A DNA stretch of 64,000 bases from Pseudomonadota bacterium (GTDB lineage Bacteria; Pseudomonadota; Gammaproteobacteria; Acidiferrobacterales; UBA6901). Below, one piece after another: positions 39,165 through 48,206 of this stretch. Below the pieces are notes generated by a model. That model did not search any database. It had not been told where the DNA came from and saw only the letters and a list, made by a program, of their open reading frames with translations. The stretch spans positions 1 through 64,000 of the forward strand of contig JAKASJ010000009.1 in assembly GCA_021819085.1 (NCBI GenBank), read 5' to 3'. The translations under genes and the position numbers were made by a program. Every line of letters starts with the position of its first letter. The stretch's first letter is position 1.

Positions 39165-41480
39165 TCAGACGAGGCCACCTGGCTCAACGGCGGTACCGCC
39201 TCCTGGCGTGCCTTCCCTGCCTTCGCACCAGCGGTGCCACATCCACCGGTAACGCTCTTCGAGGGACGTCACACAGCGTTCGTGGTCCATAAGCATCGAC
39301 TTCTGCATACGCGGGCGCAGACCGGCGCGCAGCTGCTGCAACCGATCCCAATCCCCGGCCAGTTCCACGGCTTTTGTCCGATAGACCTCGCGGGAATCCG
39401 CGACCAGTTCCGGCAGACCGATTGCCGACAGGATGCTGACCCCGGTACGCGCAAACCCCATGCGTCCAGCCAGCGTAATCACTGGTACACCCATCCATAA
39501 AGCATGACAGGTGACCGTGCCGCCCGCGTAGGGAAAGGGATCAAGCGCGATGTCGATCCGGTGATAGCTCTCGAGATAGTCGCGCCACGTGCTGTTGCCT
39601 GCCATATCCACGCGCGCGGGTTCTATGCCATTTCGTTGGAACCCGTCGCGGTAATACCGCTGCGTACCAATATCGGCAAACTGCTTCGATTTGAGCAGCA
39701 GACGCGAACCCGGTACAGACCTGAGAATCTCGCTCCACAGCGCGATGACCTCTGGCGTAATCTTGGCACTGTTGTTGAAACAGCCGAAAGTGACGCATCC
39801 GGCACTCAATGCTGGGGGCTCCCCGACCGCCGGACTGTCCGGTGGGGTGCTAAAGCACAGCAGTCCGCTAGGCAAGCGTACCAGCGTCTCGGTATGCAGG
39901 TTGTCACTCACGCCAACGGGGTCGCACCACGCATCCGTGAGCCGATAATCCATCGCCTCCATACCCGTCGTATTCAGATACCCCAGATAGGTGACCTGCA
40001 CCGGTGCCGGTCGCCGCGCGAACACAAGCAGGCGATTGCCCGCAGTGTGGCCCGCCAGATCTACGAGTATGTCGATGCCATCCTGCCGAATGAACTCGGC
40101 AACCTGGGCATCCGTAAACGGAGTAATATCGCGCCAGTGGTCGACCAAGCCCCGCAGGCGTGCGGTCAGCGCGTCACGGCGCATGACGCTCGCATAGCCA
40201 TAGACTTCTACCTGCCGGCGGTCATGCGTGGCCAGTATCGGCTCGATGAAAAATGCAACGGAATGCTGATAGAAATCCGGCGACAAATATCCGACCCGCA
40301 GACGACGGCCGGGGTCGGGATCATTCCGATGTGCGCGCAAAGGCCCCACCACGCCCGCAACGTGCTGCTCCGCCCAATTCATGTGCTCCGCCAGCAGCGC
40401 GGGCCCGTCCAGACGGTCGAGGTAGTTCAGGGTAAACAGCAGATTCGAGTGAGCGCGCGCGAAAGAGGGCTCTAGCGCCAATGCTTCACGGTAATGAGCA
40501 ACGGCTTCGTCCAGACGACCCTGGTCTTTCAGGACCGTCGCAAGCGTGTTGTGCACCTCGGCAAAGGACGGATCGCCTGCGATTGCCGCCCGGCAATGCT
40601 CCGCGGCTTCCTCCAGCTTCCCGGTCTCCAGCAACACCAATGCCATGACATTGTGCGCGGGCGCGAGTCCGGACCGGAGCGCGATGGCCTTGATGCAGCT
40701 TTCGGCCGCTTCCTCGGGCCGGCCTGCCTGCCACAAGGTGAGCCCCAGGTTGACGTATGCCTCCACATAATCCGGCTTCAGGCCCAACACCCTCCGGTAA
40801 CTTGCGATCGATTCCTCGAAACGACACAACAGCTGCAATGCCGCTCCGAGATTCTGATGCGCCTCTACGAAATCTGGCGTGATACGAATCGCCTCCCGGT
40901 AGGACTGCGCAGCGGCTTCGACGGATCCCTGTTCCCAAAGGGCTGTGCCGAGATTGAAATGCATCAGGGCATTCTTTGGCTGGGCACGCACGGCTGCGCG
41001 GTAGCTCTCTATCGCCGCAACAAGTTCACGCCGTTGCTGCAGAATACGTCCCAGGTTGTGATGGGCCTCAGCCAGGGACGGGTTGAGTACGATCGCCTTC
41101 CGGTAGTTCTCCACTGCCGCATCCAGCAATCCCAGCATTTGCTGGGCATTACCCAGATCATGAAACGCCTCGGCAAACGCCGGATTCAGTTCGGCTGCCC
41201 GGGAAAATTGAGCTACCGCCTCCTGGGGCCTGCCCTGCCGCAACAGGGCTACACCCAGATTGTAGTATGCCGCAGGCATGCGAGGTTCAAGTTCTATAAC
41301 ACGACGACAGCAGTTTTCCGCGTCTTCGAACGCACCCAACTGGCCATGAATGGCACCGAGCACGAACCACGCCTGGGCATTGCGCGGTTCCCGGCAACAT
41401 ACCTGATCGCCCAAGATCCGGGCATCGTGCCAGAGGCCGGTTTGGACCAGCTCAATAACGCGCTGCAGGGATTCACTCAT
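39165..41480 (-). CDS. TPR protein with O-GlcNAc-transferase-like (GT41) domain
   Basis: The 771-aa protein has about 10 tetratricopeptide repeats (residues 1-370; typical unit AEAHHNLGRILQQRRELVAA) and a C-terminal GT41/SPINDLY-type glycosyltransferase. Visible landmarks are RLRVGYLSPDFYQHSVAFFI, ILVDLAGHTAGNRLLVFARR, QVTYLGYLNTTGMEAMDYRL, VTFGCFNNSAKITPEVIALW and DIALDPFPYAGGTVTCHALW. Such enzymes transfer GlcNAc or other sugars to Ser/Thr or act on polysaccharide-linked proteins. It is 1 bp downstream of a TPR-sulfotransferase gene. Confidence 0.9.
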   Translation of the reverse strand: MSESLQRVIELVQTGLWHDARILGDQVCCREPRNAQAWFVLGAIHGQLGAFEDAENCCRRVIELEPRMPAAYYNLGVALLRQGRPQEAVAQFSRAAELNPAFAEAFHDLGNAQQMLGLLDAAVENYRKAIVLNPSLAEAHHNLGRILQQRRELVAAIESYRAAVRAQPKNALMHFNLGTALWEQGSVEAAAQSYREAIRITPDFVEAHQNLGAALQLLCRFEESIASYRRVLGLKPDYVEAYVNLGLTLWQAGRPEEAAESCIKAIALRSGLAPAHNVMALVLLETGKLEEAAEHCRAAIAGDPSFAEVHNTLATVLKDQGRLDEAVAHYREALALEPSFARAHSNLLFTLNYLDRLDGPALLAEHMNWAEQHVAGVVGPLRAHRNDPDPGRRLRVGYLSPDFYQHSVAFFIEPILATHDRRQVEVYGYASVMRRDALTARLRGLVDHWRDITPFTDAQVAEFIRQDGIDILVDLAGHTAGNRLLVFARRPAPVQVTYLGYLNTTGMEAMDYRLTDAWCDPVGVSDNLHTETLVRLPSGLLCFSTPPDSPAVGEPPALSAGCVTFGCFNNSAKITPEVIALWSEILRSVPGSRLLLKSKQFADIGTQRYYRDGFQRNGIEPARVDMAGNSTWRDYLESYHRIDIALDPFPYAGGTVTCHALWMGVPVITLAGRMGFARTGVSILSAIGLPELVADSREVYRTKAVELAGDWDRLQQLRAGLRPRMQKSMLMDHERCVTSLEERYRWMWHRWCEGREGTPGGGTAVEPGGLV

Positions 41481-41481
41481 T

Positions 41482-43644
41482 CTAGTCTTTCAATGCACTC
41501 ACGAGCGGTTCGAGAAACCGCTCGTAGTTCTTCCAGCGAGCCACGGATTTCTTGTACATGGGACGACGCACCTGGTCGTAACTTATCGTCATCACAAGAC
41601 GGCCTGACTCGTGAAAACGCAGGCAGCGGTCGTCCCACTCCAGCTCGCAGAACTCGACCAGCTTACGACTGACCTCCTCCTGATTCTCCACCAGCTCTTC
41701 GTATTGAACATCCATCAGCGGAATACGCAGAACCGTCTTCCAGTGCGCCATCAGCCGTTGGTATTGCCGGTAATACTGGCCCAGCGAGCTCAAATCGCGC
41801 GCATAACCGTGAAAGTCGTTGAAACGCTGAAAATAAATCGACAGACAGGTATCGATCGGATCGCGCACGCAGTGGATAACCCGGGCGCCCGGGAACAGCA
41901 GGTCTATCAGACCCAAAGCCATGAAGTTGTGCGGCATCTTGTCCGTGACGCGCACGGCATCACGCGAGAATCGGGCGAGGCGATCGAGGTGACGCCGTGC
42001 GATCGGGTCGATGTTTCTGCGAGTCAGGTCGTCCAGACACTGCGGATAAGGATTGGACGTGCCCAGCAGCGCCGGAAGCTGGGACGCAATCTCGTGGATA
42101 TCGACCAATTCCCCGGCACCATGCACCAGCGGATGGCTCGCAAGAATCTGCTCCACCAGGCTGGTGCCCGAGCGCGGCATGCCAACGATGAACACCGGCA
42201 GCTTCGAGCGGTTGGACGCGCGCGGCCTCTGGCCGATCCGTTGCGGCGCAAAGGCAGCCACAAACGCATCAAATTGCCGCACCACTTTCTGCACATCGAA
42301 TTCCTTGGCGTCGAGGATGTTCGCCTGCTGATAGTGATGGAACGCCCTGTCGTACTGTCGCAATTCGTCATGGAGCCTGCCCAAAGCAAAATGCACATCG
42401 ACCCGCCGCTTATTATCCATCGGCTGTTGTAGACACTGCTCCAGCACCGCCACGGCATCCTCTCGGCGATCCTGATGTCGTAACAAGTCGGCATGACTCA
42501 GCAACAACTGAACATCGTTCGCCCCTGCATCAACCATCGGCGCCACCAGCGCATAGGCGACATCGAATTCCCCCCTTCTTTCCAGCAGCATGGCTACGCC
42601 TGCGGTGGCAGTTAGATGACCCGGTTTGAGTTCAAGCACCCGGCGATAACTTGCCTCCGCCTCCTGATTGCAACCCATATCGGCCAGTGCGGTCGCCAGA
42701 TAGAGAAGGATCTCCGGGTCATCGGGCCGAAAGCGTAAGGCCTGCCGGAAGCACACCGCCGCCTCCTCGCCGAATTTCGGACCCTGGTCCTTGTCCATGA
42801 GGGCATTGCCGAGATTGATATACGCTTCCGCGAAGTCGGGTTTGAGTTTGATGGCAAGGCGGTAGTGGGAAATCGCCTGATCCCATTTGCACTGCGATGC
42901 CAGAACAGCACCAAGCGCCCTGTGTACCTCCGCCGAGTCGGGTTTGAGTTCAAGGGCACGGCGGAAACTAGCCACGGCGTCGTCCAGTCTGCCTGTCGAC
43001 GCCAGGAGACTCCCAAGGGCACCATGGACTTCGGCATAACCCGGTCGCAACTGGATTACGTGCCGAAAGCACGCTTCCGCCGCAGCCGGATCATGGCGAT
43101 CCTGGCCGCAGAGACCCAGATTGAAATAGGCTTCCACGTAGTCTGGACGCAGCGTGACGGCACGCTGAAAGTTTGCTGCCGCGTCATCGATGCTGCCCTG
43201 ATCTTTGAACAGCAGTCCAATCGTATTGTGAACCTCCGCCAGATCAGGCTGAAGTCGCGCGGCCTGTTGACAACATTTCATGGCCTCCTCGCGCTTGCCC
43301 AACCCCCGTAGCGCCAAGCCCAGGTTCGCCAGCGCTGGCGCATTGTCGGGCTGGATCCTGAGCACCTGTCGATAGGACTCGGTTGCCTCGTCGAGGCGGC
43401 TGCAGGACTGCAATGCCACACCGAGGTTATAATGAGCAGCGACGTTCATCGGTTCCAGGACGACGACCTGCTGGCAACAGCGGATGACGTCGTCCAGTTC
43501 GCCCATCTGAGCGTGAACCCCAGCGAGCAGGAACCACGCCTCGGCATCATTCGGGTTTCGTGCACAGAAACCAGAAGACAGCGTCTTGGCCTCGCGTAAC
43601 CGGTTACTTTGTAGGAGCGAAAAAACCTGCTGCTTATCGGTCAT
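41482..43644 (-). CDS. TPR-containing sulfotransferase (first copy)
   Basis: The product starts MTDKQQVFSLLQSNRLREAK (an upstream ATG at 43656 is possible). About 13 TPR units (residues 1-440) precede a sulfotransferase domain with the PAPS 5'-phosphosulfate loop FIVGMPRSGTSLVEQILASH and the 3'-phosphate block VIHCVRDPIDTCLSIYFQ, then a C-terminal VRRPMYKKSVARWKNYE. Sulfotransferases of this architecture are frequent in exosortase-type polysaccharide loci. It is co-transcribed with the GT41 gene. It shares a 62-bp identical stretch with the second copy at 45556. Confidence 0.88.
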   Translation of the reverse strand: MTDKQQVFSLLQSNRLREAKTLSSGFCARNPNDAEAWFLLAGVHAQMGELDDVIRCCQQVVVLEPMNVAAHYNLGVALQSCSRLDEATESYRQVLRIQPDNAPALANLGLALRGLGKREEAMKCCQQAARLQPDLAEVHNTIGLLFKDQGSIDDAAANFQRAVTLRPDYVEAYFNLGLCGQDRHDPAAAEACFRHVIQLRPGYAEVHGALGSLLASTGRLDDAVASFRRALELKPDSAEVHRALGAVLASQCKWDQAISHYRLAIKLKPDFAEAYINLGNALMDKDQGPKFGEEAAVCFRQALRFRPDDPEILLYLATALADMGCNQEAEASYRRVLELKPGHLTATAGVAMLLERRGEFDVAYALVAPMVDAGANDVQLLLSHADLLRHQDRREDAVAVLEQCLQQPMDNKRRVDVHFALGRLHDELRQYDRAFHHYQQANILDAKEFDVQKVVRQFDAFVAAFAPQRIGQRPRASNRSKLPVFIVGMPRSGTSLVEQILASHPLVHGAGELVDIHEIASQLPALLGTSNPYPQCLDDLTRRNIDPIARRHLDRLARFSRDAVRVTDKMPHNFMALGLIDLLFPGARVIHCVRDPIDTCLSIYFQRFNDFHGYARDLSSLGQYYRQYQRLMAHWKTVLRIPLMDVQYEELVENQEEVSRKLVEFCELEWDDRCLRFHESGRLVMTISYDQVRRPMYKKSVARWKNYERFLEPLVSALKD

Positions 43645-43937
43645 ACCCGGAAACACCTCACCACAGATAACCCATTTCCCGAACGCAGGCTCTTTTCGTC
43701 GCCGACGATTCCTTCATATCGGCCGTATCGGCCTGAACCGAGTCAACCTCTATATTGCCCGATCCTGCACCCGGAAATCTATCATGATTGCACTCGCCCG
43801 GCGTAACGGTTATAGATATCCGTCGTGAACAAGCGGGGCCAGCCATGCCTGAAAGACCTCTCACGTCCGGATGCGGCAGATCGGCGAAATGCAGCGATCC
43901 CTGGCCCGCTCTCAAACCGCGCTGCGGGTATAAATGG
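43645..43937. other. divergent intergenic region
   Basis: This separates the minus-strand TPR-sulfotransferase operon from the plus-strand TPR-methyltransferase gene and should contain both promoters. No repeats or conserved sites were recognised. Confidence 0.5.
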
Positions 43938-45350
43938 ATGAACGATTCAATCCAATCCAGGAGAGATCACGCGCTCGCCCTTCTGCGCAGCAACCGCCTA
44001 GTGGAAGCCAAGACGCTTTACAGTCATATCTGTCAGACGGACCCGCGCGACGCGGAATCCTGGAACCTGCTGGGCGCGGTCCACGGTATGCTGGGTGAAT
44101 TCCAGGAGGCGGAAGCGTGTTGCCGCAAAGTCATCGCCTTGCAGCCGGATGCCGTAGGCACCTACAACAATCTCGGCAATACGCTCAAGTTCCAGGGCAA
44201 GATTAGAGAAGCTGAGCAATGTTACCGCCAGGCCCTCAAACTCATACCCGGATACGCCGAGGCCCATAACAACCTGGGCAATCTGCTCAAGGGGCGAGGT
44301 GAGCTTCAGGAGGCCGAGATCCATTACCGCCAGGCCATTGCTTCTGCGCCGAATTACGGCGATGCTCACAGTAACCTGGGTATTATTCTACGAGACCAAG
44401 GCAAACTCGATGACGCTGTCGCTAGTTACCGACGCGCCCTGCAACAGGATCCAAGTCATCGAGACGCACTATACAACCTCGGGCTCGCGTTATTCGAGAA
44501 AGATGAACCCGTAGCGGCCGCAGGAGTCTTCGAACAGCTGCTCGGGATAAATCCGCAGGACCCCGGGGCAATGGAGTTTCTGGGGATTGCCTATACCCAA
44601 CTCGGGGAAATTGACAAGGCAATAGAGATGTACGAGCGCACACTAGAGCTCGCCCCCGATAGGGTGGATGCACGCTATTTTCTTTCTGCCCTTGGTAAGG
44701 AGCCGGTTCCGGCACAGTCACCCGCCGAATATGTGACGAGAGTCTTCGATACATACGCACATAAATTCGATCGACATCTGTTGGGGAAACTCAGCTATCA
44801 GGCACCGCAACTCCTCTGCCAGGCAGTGATGGGCGTTATCCGCGGCGAGAGAAACGACCTTGAGATTCTTGATCTAGGCTGCGGAACCGGTCTGTGCGGT
44901 GCCTCATTCCGTAACATCGCCAGGCATCTAACAGGCGTGGACCTGTCGCCGAAGATGATTCAAAAAACACGCGAGCGCGGAATATACGATGAGCTTATTG
45001 TAGGCGACCTGTTGACGCCCCTGCGCGAGTCCAATTCGCGCTATGACCTGATCACCGCAGCCGATGTCTTCATCTACGTCGGCGACCTGTCTCAGGTACT
45101 TGCGGGTTGTCAGGTCGCCCTGCGGCCTGGTGGTCTTTTCGCGTTTTCGACGGAACGCGAAGAAAGTACGGCGTCGTACGCGCTGCGGCGCTCCGGACGC
45201 TATGCGCACGCGGTGGATTACATCAGAACACTTGCCAACTCCTCAGGCTTCAAGGAGATCAGTGCAGAGCAGGCGATCATAAGGCAGGAGCAACGCACAC
45301 CGATTGATGGCAACATCTTCGTCTTTCAAAAGCCTCGACATGCAGGCTAA
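43938..45350 (+). CDS. TPR protein with class I SAM-dependent methyltransferase domain
   Basis: From ATG 43938 the 470-aa product has about 7 TPR units (residues 1-240) and a methyltransferase domain: SPAEYVTRVFDTYAHKFDRH, then the SAM-binding motif ILDLGCGTGLCGASF, VDLSPKMIQKTRERGIYDEL, DLITAADVFIYVGDLSQVLA and ALRPGGLFAFSTE. The pattern is that of a UbiG/TPR-type methyltransferase. It transfers a methyl group to an unknown acceptor, possibly the same surface glycan or protein as its neighbours. No ribosome binding site is obvious at this ATG; other in-frame starts exist upstream. Confidence 0.85.
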   Translation: MNDSIQSRRDHALALLRSNRLVEAKTLYSHICQTDPRDAESWNLLGAVHGMLGEFQEAEACCRKVIALQPDAVGTYNNLGNTLKFQGKIREAEQCYRQALKLIPGYAEAHNNLGNLLKGRGELQEAEIHYRQAIASAPNYGDAHSNLGIILRDQGKLDDAVASYRRALQQDPSHRDALYNLGLALFEKDEPVAAAGVFEQLLGINPQDPGAMEFLGIAYTQLGEIDKAIEMYERTLELAPDRVDARYFLSALGKEPVPAQSPAEYVTRVFDTYAHKFDRHLLGKLSYQAPQLLCQAVMGVIRGERNDLEILDLGCGTGLCGASFRNIARHLTGVDLSPKMIQKTRERGIYDELIVGDLLTPLRESNSRYDLITAADVFIYVGDLSQVLAGCQVALRPGGLFAFSTEREESTASYALRRSGRYAHAVDYIRTLANSSGFKEISAEQAIIRQEQRTPIDGNIFVFQKPRHAG

Positions 45351-45555
45351 AGGACGGGGTTTGATTGAGTGTTTAGTCTTCGGTCATCAGGTCGCGCCCG
45401 GACATCACCGTTGCCGAAGATGCCAATGCTTGGCTGCGCACACTGAACGGATCCGACCTCCTCACCTCGATCAACCTGCGAGGCCATCCGCATAACCGCC
45501 GATCTCCAGAATCAGTCCGAAGTGCGCAAGCGATCTGGCGCACCGCACTTAACTG
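45351..45555. other. convergent spacer
   Basis: No gene and no clear terminator with a T tract between two convergent genes. Confidence 0.4.
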
Positions 45556-47742
45556 TTACGGGGAATCCCGATCCTCCAGCGCATCGATCAGCGGCCCGAG
45601 AAATTCCTCGTATCTCTTCCAACGCGCCACCGATTTCTTGTACATGGGACGACGCACCTGATCGTGACTCGCCGTCTTCACCACGCGGGCAGCTTCATGG
45701 AAATGTAGGCAGCGGTCGTCCCAGTCGAGTTCGCAGAACTCTACCAGTCGCCGGCTCATCGCTTCCTGGTTGTCCACAAGCTCCTCATACTGAAACTCCA
45801 TCAGGGGAATGCGCAGGATGCCCTTCCAGTGCGCCATTAACCGCTGGTAAAGCCGATAGTACCTGCCGAGATTCCTCAGGTCACGGGCGTACGGGTGAAG
45901 AGCGTTGAAGTGGCCATTGAAAGGCTGGAAGTAGATCGACAGGCAGGTGTCAACCGGATCGCGCCGGCAGTGAATAACGCGCGCTCCGGGAAACATAAGA
46001 TCGATCAGCCCCAGATACAGGAAATTATGCGGCATCTTGTCCGTGACACGCACGGCATCGCGCGAGAATCGGGCGAGACGATCTAGGTGGTGCTGAGCGA
46101 TCGGATCGATGCTCCGGATAGTAAGCATATCGAGGCACTGCGGGTAGGGGTTGGAGCTGCCCAGATCGGTCTGGAGCCGCCTTACGATATCAGTGAGATC
46201 AGGCAACTCCCCCGCACCATACACCTGCGGATGACTGGCGAGAATCTGCTCCGTCAGGCTGGTTCCCGAGCGCGGCATGCCAACGATGAACACCGGCAGC
46301 TTCGAGCGGTTGGACGCGCGCGGCCTGCGGCGGACACGCTCCGGACTGAAGAGCCCAATCAACGTGTCGAAGTCCCGCTGGTACTGCTGCTCGTCGAATT
46401 TCCTGGAGTCGAGAGAGTTTGCGCGCTGGAAGTGCTCAAAGGCCTTGGGATAATCCTGTAACTCGTCGTACAGTTTTCCCAGTGCGAAATGCCCGTCGAT
46501 CTGCTGCTTTTCGTCCCTCGGCTGCCGCAACATTTTCTCCAGAAGCGCCACCGCTTGCGCGCGACAATCGAAACGTCCCGCCAGAGCGGCGTAACTCAGC
46601 GCCACATAAATATTTTCCGTCCCGGCATCCACCAGGGATTTGACTAACGCATAGCTGGCTTCGAAATCTCCTTTGCGTTCCAGCAGCATTGCCAGAGCGG
46701 CCGTAGCGAGCGGAAAATCCGGCTTGAGACGAAGCGCACGGCGGTAGCTTGCGTCCGCCTCGTCATAGCGATACAGATCGTACAACGCCATTCCCAATCT
46801 CAGATGGATCTCCGGAACCTCCGGGCTGTGGTGCAGGGCCTCCCGGAAACATTCCGCTGCCTGTTCGATATTCTTGGGATCGGGGCTTGCGTCCATATAG
46901 GCGTTGCCAAGGTCATTGTACGCATCCGCGTAGTCAGGCTTGAGCTCGATGGCACGCCGGAAATGGGATATTGCCTCCTCCCAACGGCGCAGTGACGCGA
47001 GCAGAACACCGAGGTCTCTATGGGCCTGCGCCGCATCGGGCCTGAGCTGCACCAGACACTGGTAGCTGCGCACGGCCTCCTGCACCTTGCCGAGCGAGGC
47101 CAGGACACCGGCGAGGCTGGCATGGGCCTCGGCATAATCGGGCCGCCAGCGGACGGCGTGCCGGAAACTTTGCTCCGCTGCGGCGGGCGAACCGAGCTTC
47201 TGGTGGCACAGGCCGAGGTTGTAATGGGCTTCCGCGTACTGCGGACGCAGCGCCGTCGCCTGACGGAAGCACCCCAGCGCCTGGGTAATGCTGCCCTGGT
47301 CCATGAACAGCAGGCCAAGCGTATTGTGCGCCTCGGCCAGACCGGGCTGCAGCGTCAGGGCACGCTGGCAATGCGGTATCGCCACCTCGGATCTGCCCAG
47401 CTCGCGCAATGCCAGTGCCAGGTTGGCAAGCACCGGCGCCGCATCGGGTTGGACTTCGATCAACTTGCCGTAGGTCTCAACGGCTTCCTGGTACCGCCCC
47501 CGCATCTGCAGCGCCACGCCGAGGTTGTAGCGAGCTGCGACATTACCCGGTTCCAGGGCTATCACCCGCCCGCAACATCGAATCACCTCGTCCATGACAC
47601 CGAGTTGGGCATAAACTCCCGCGAGCAGAAACCAAGCTTCGGGGTCGTCCCGGTTGTTCTCACAGAGCGCCGTACCCAGCTCCCTGGCCTCGTTCAATCG
47701 GTTGCCCTGCAATAGGGCGAGTACTTGCTGCTTATCGGCCAT
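45556..47742 (-). CDS. TPR-containing sulfotransferase (second copy)
   Basis: The 728-aa product is a paralogue of the 41482 gene with the same N-terminus (MADKQQVLALLQGNRLNEAR), about 13 TPR units and the same sulfotransferase core (FIVGMPRSGTSLTEQILASH, CRRDPVDTCLSIYFQ, VRRPMYKKSVARWKRYEEFL). It probably sulfates a cell-surface acceptor. The conserved 62-bp block at 46265-46326 is identical to 42167-42228, pointing to recent exchange between the copies. Confidence 0.88.
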   Translation of the reverse strand: MADKQQVLALLQGNRLNEARELGTALCENNRDDPEAWFLLAGVYAQLGVMDEVIRCCGRVIALEPGNVAARYNLGVALQMRGRYQEAVETYGKLIEVQPDAAPVLANLALALRELGRSEVAIPHCQRALTLQPGLAEAHNTLGLLFMDQGSITQALGCFRQATALRPQYAEAHYNLGLCHQKLGSPAAAEQSFRHAVRWRPDYAEAHASLAGVLASLGKVQEAVRSYQCLVQLRPDAAQAHRDLGVLLASLRRWEEAISHFRRAIELKPDYADAYNDLGNAYMDASPDPKNIEQAAECFREALHHSPEVPEIHLRLGMALYDLYRYDEADASYRRALRLKPDFPLATAALAMLLERKGDFEASYALVKSLVDAGTENIYVALSYAALAGRFDCRAQAVALLEKMLRQPRDEKQQIDGHFALGKLYDELQDYPKAFEHFQRANSLDSRKFDEQQYQRDFDTLIGLFSPERVRRRPRASNRSKLPVFIVGMPRSGTSLTEQILASHPQVYGAGELPDLTDIVRRLQTDLGSSNPYPQCLDMLTIRSIDPIAQHHLDRLARFSRDAVRVTDKMPHNFLYLGLIDLMFPGARVIHCRRDPVDTCLSIYFQPFNGHFNALHPYARDLRNLGRYYRLYQRLMAHWKGILRIPLMEFQYEELVDNQEAMSRRLVEFCELDWDDRCLHFHEAARVVKTASHDQVRRPMYKKSVARWKRYEEFLGPLIDALEDRDSP

Positions 47743-48206
47743 ACCTTAAGGAATACCGTGCTGCAGATGAACCTGCTCTTTCATGAAAATGCAAATCTAC
47801 CCGCCCCGCCGGACATTGAGGCGATCCGAATCATTATGCGAATTAGATATTGCCCCATAATCCAACCCGAATCCACGGTGATTACTCTCCGCCATGAACG
47901 ATGGCATGGGTATCCTGACGCAGGCGATGCGTTGGTGGCAGAATCGCGGTGCGCTCCCGCTGAGCAATCTTTGTGCTTTTTTTCCCGAAATACTGGTAGA
48001 GAACACCGAATTGTCCCTGCTGCGCCACTCCGGCCGCTGTGCGCACTCCTTTTGCTTACCGCCAGGCGCGTGCGACCACCGGGGTTCGTGGCAGCCGCCA
48101 TCAAACGGTTGATCCTGTGACATAGTTATAGAGGCGTGCCATCGACGACCAGCCATGCGTCGTCTAGCAGCGGAACGACGCAACAGACCGCATCGCCGAA
48201 CCGAGA
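47743..48206. other. spacer, no supported gene
   Basis: This holds the presumed promoter of the TPR-sulfotransferase gene and the 3' side of the TPR-GT41 gene. Open frames of up to 128 aa have no known domain. Confidence 0.45.
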
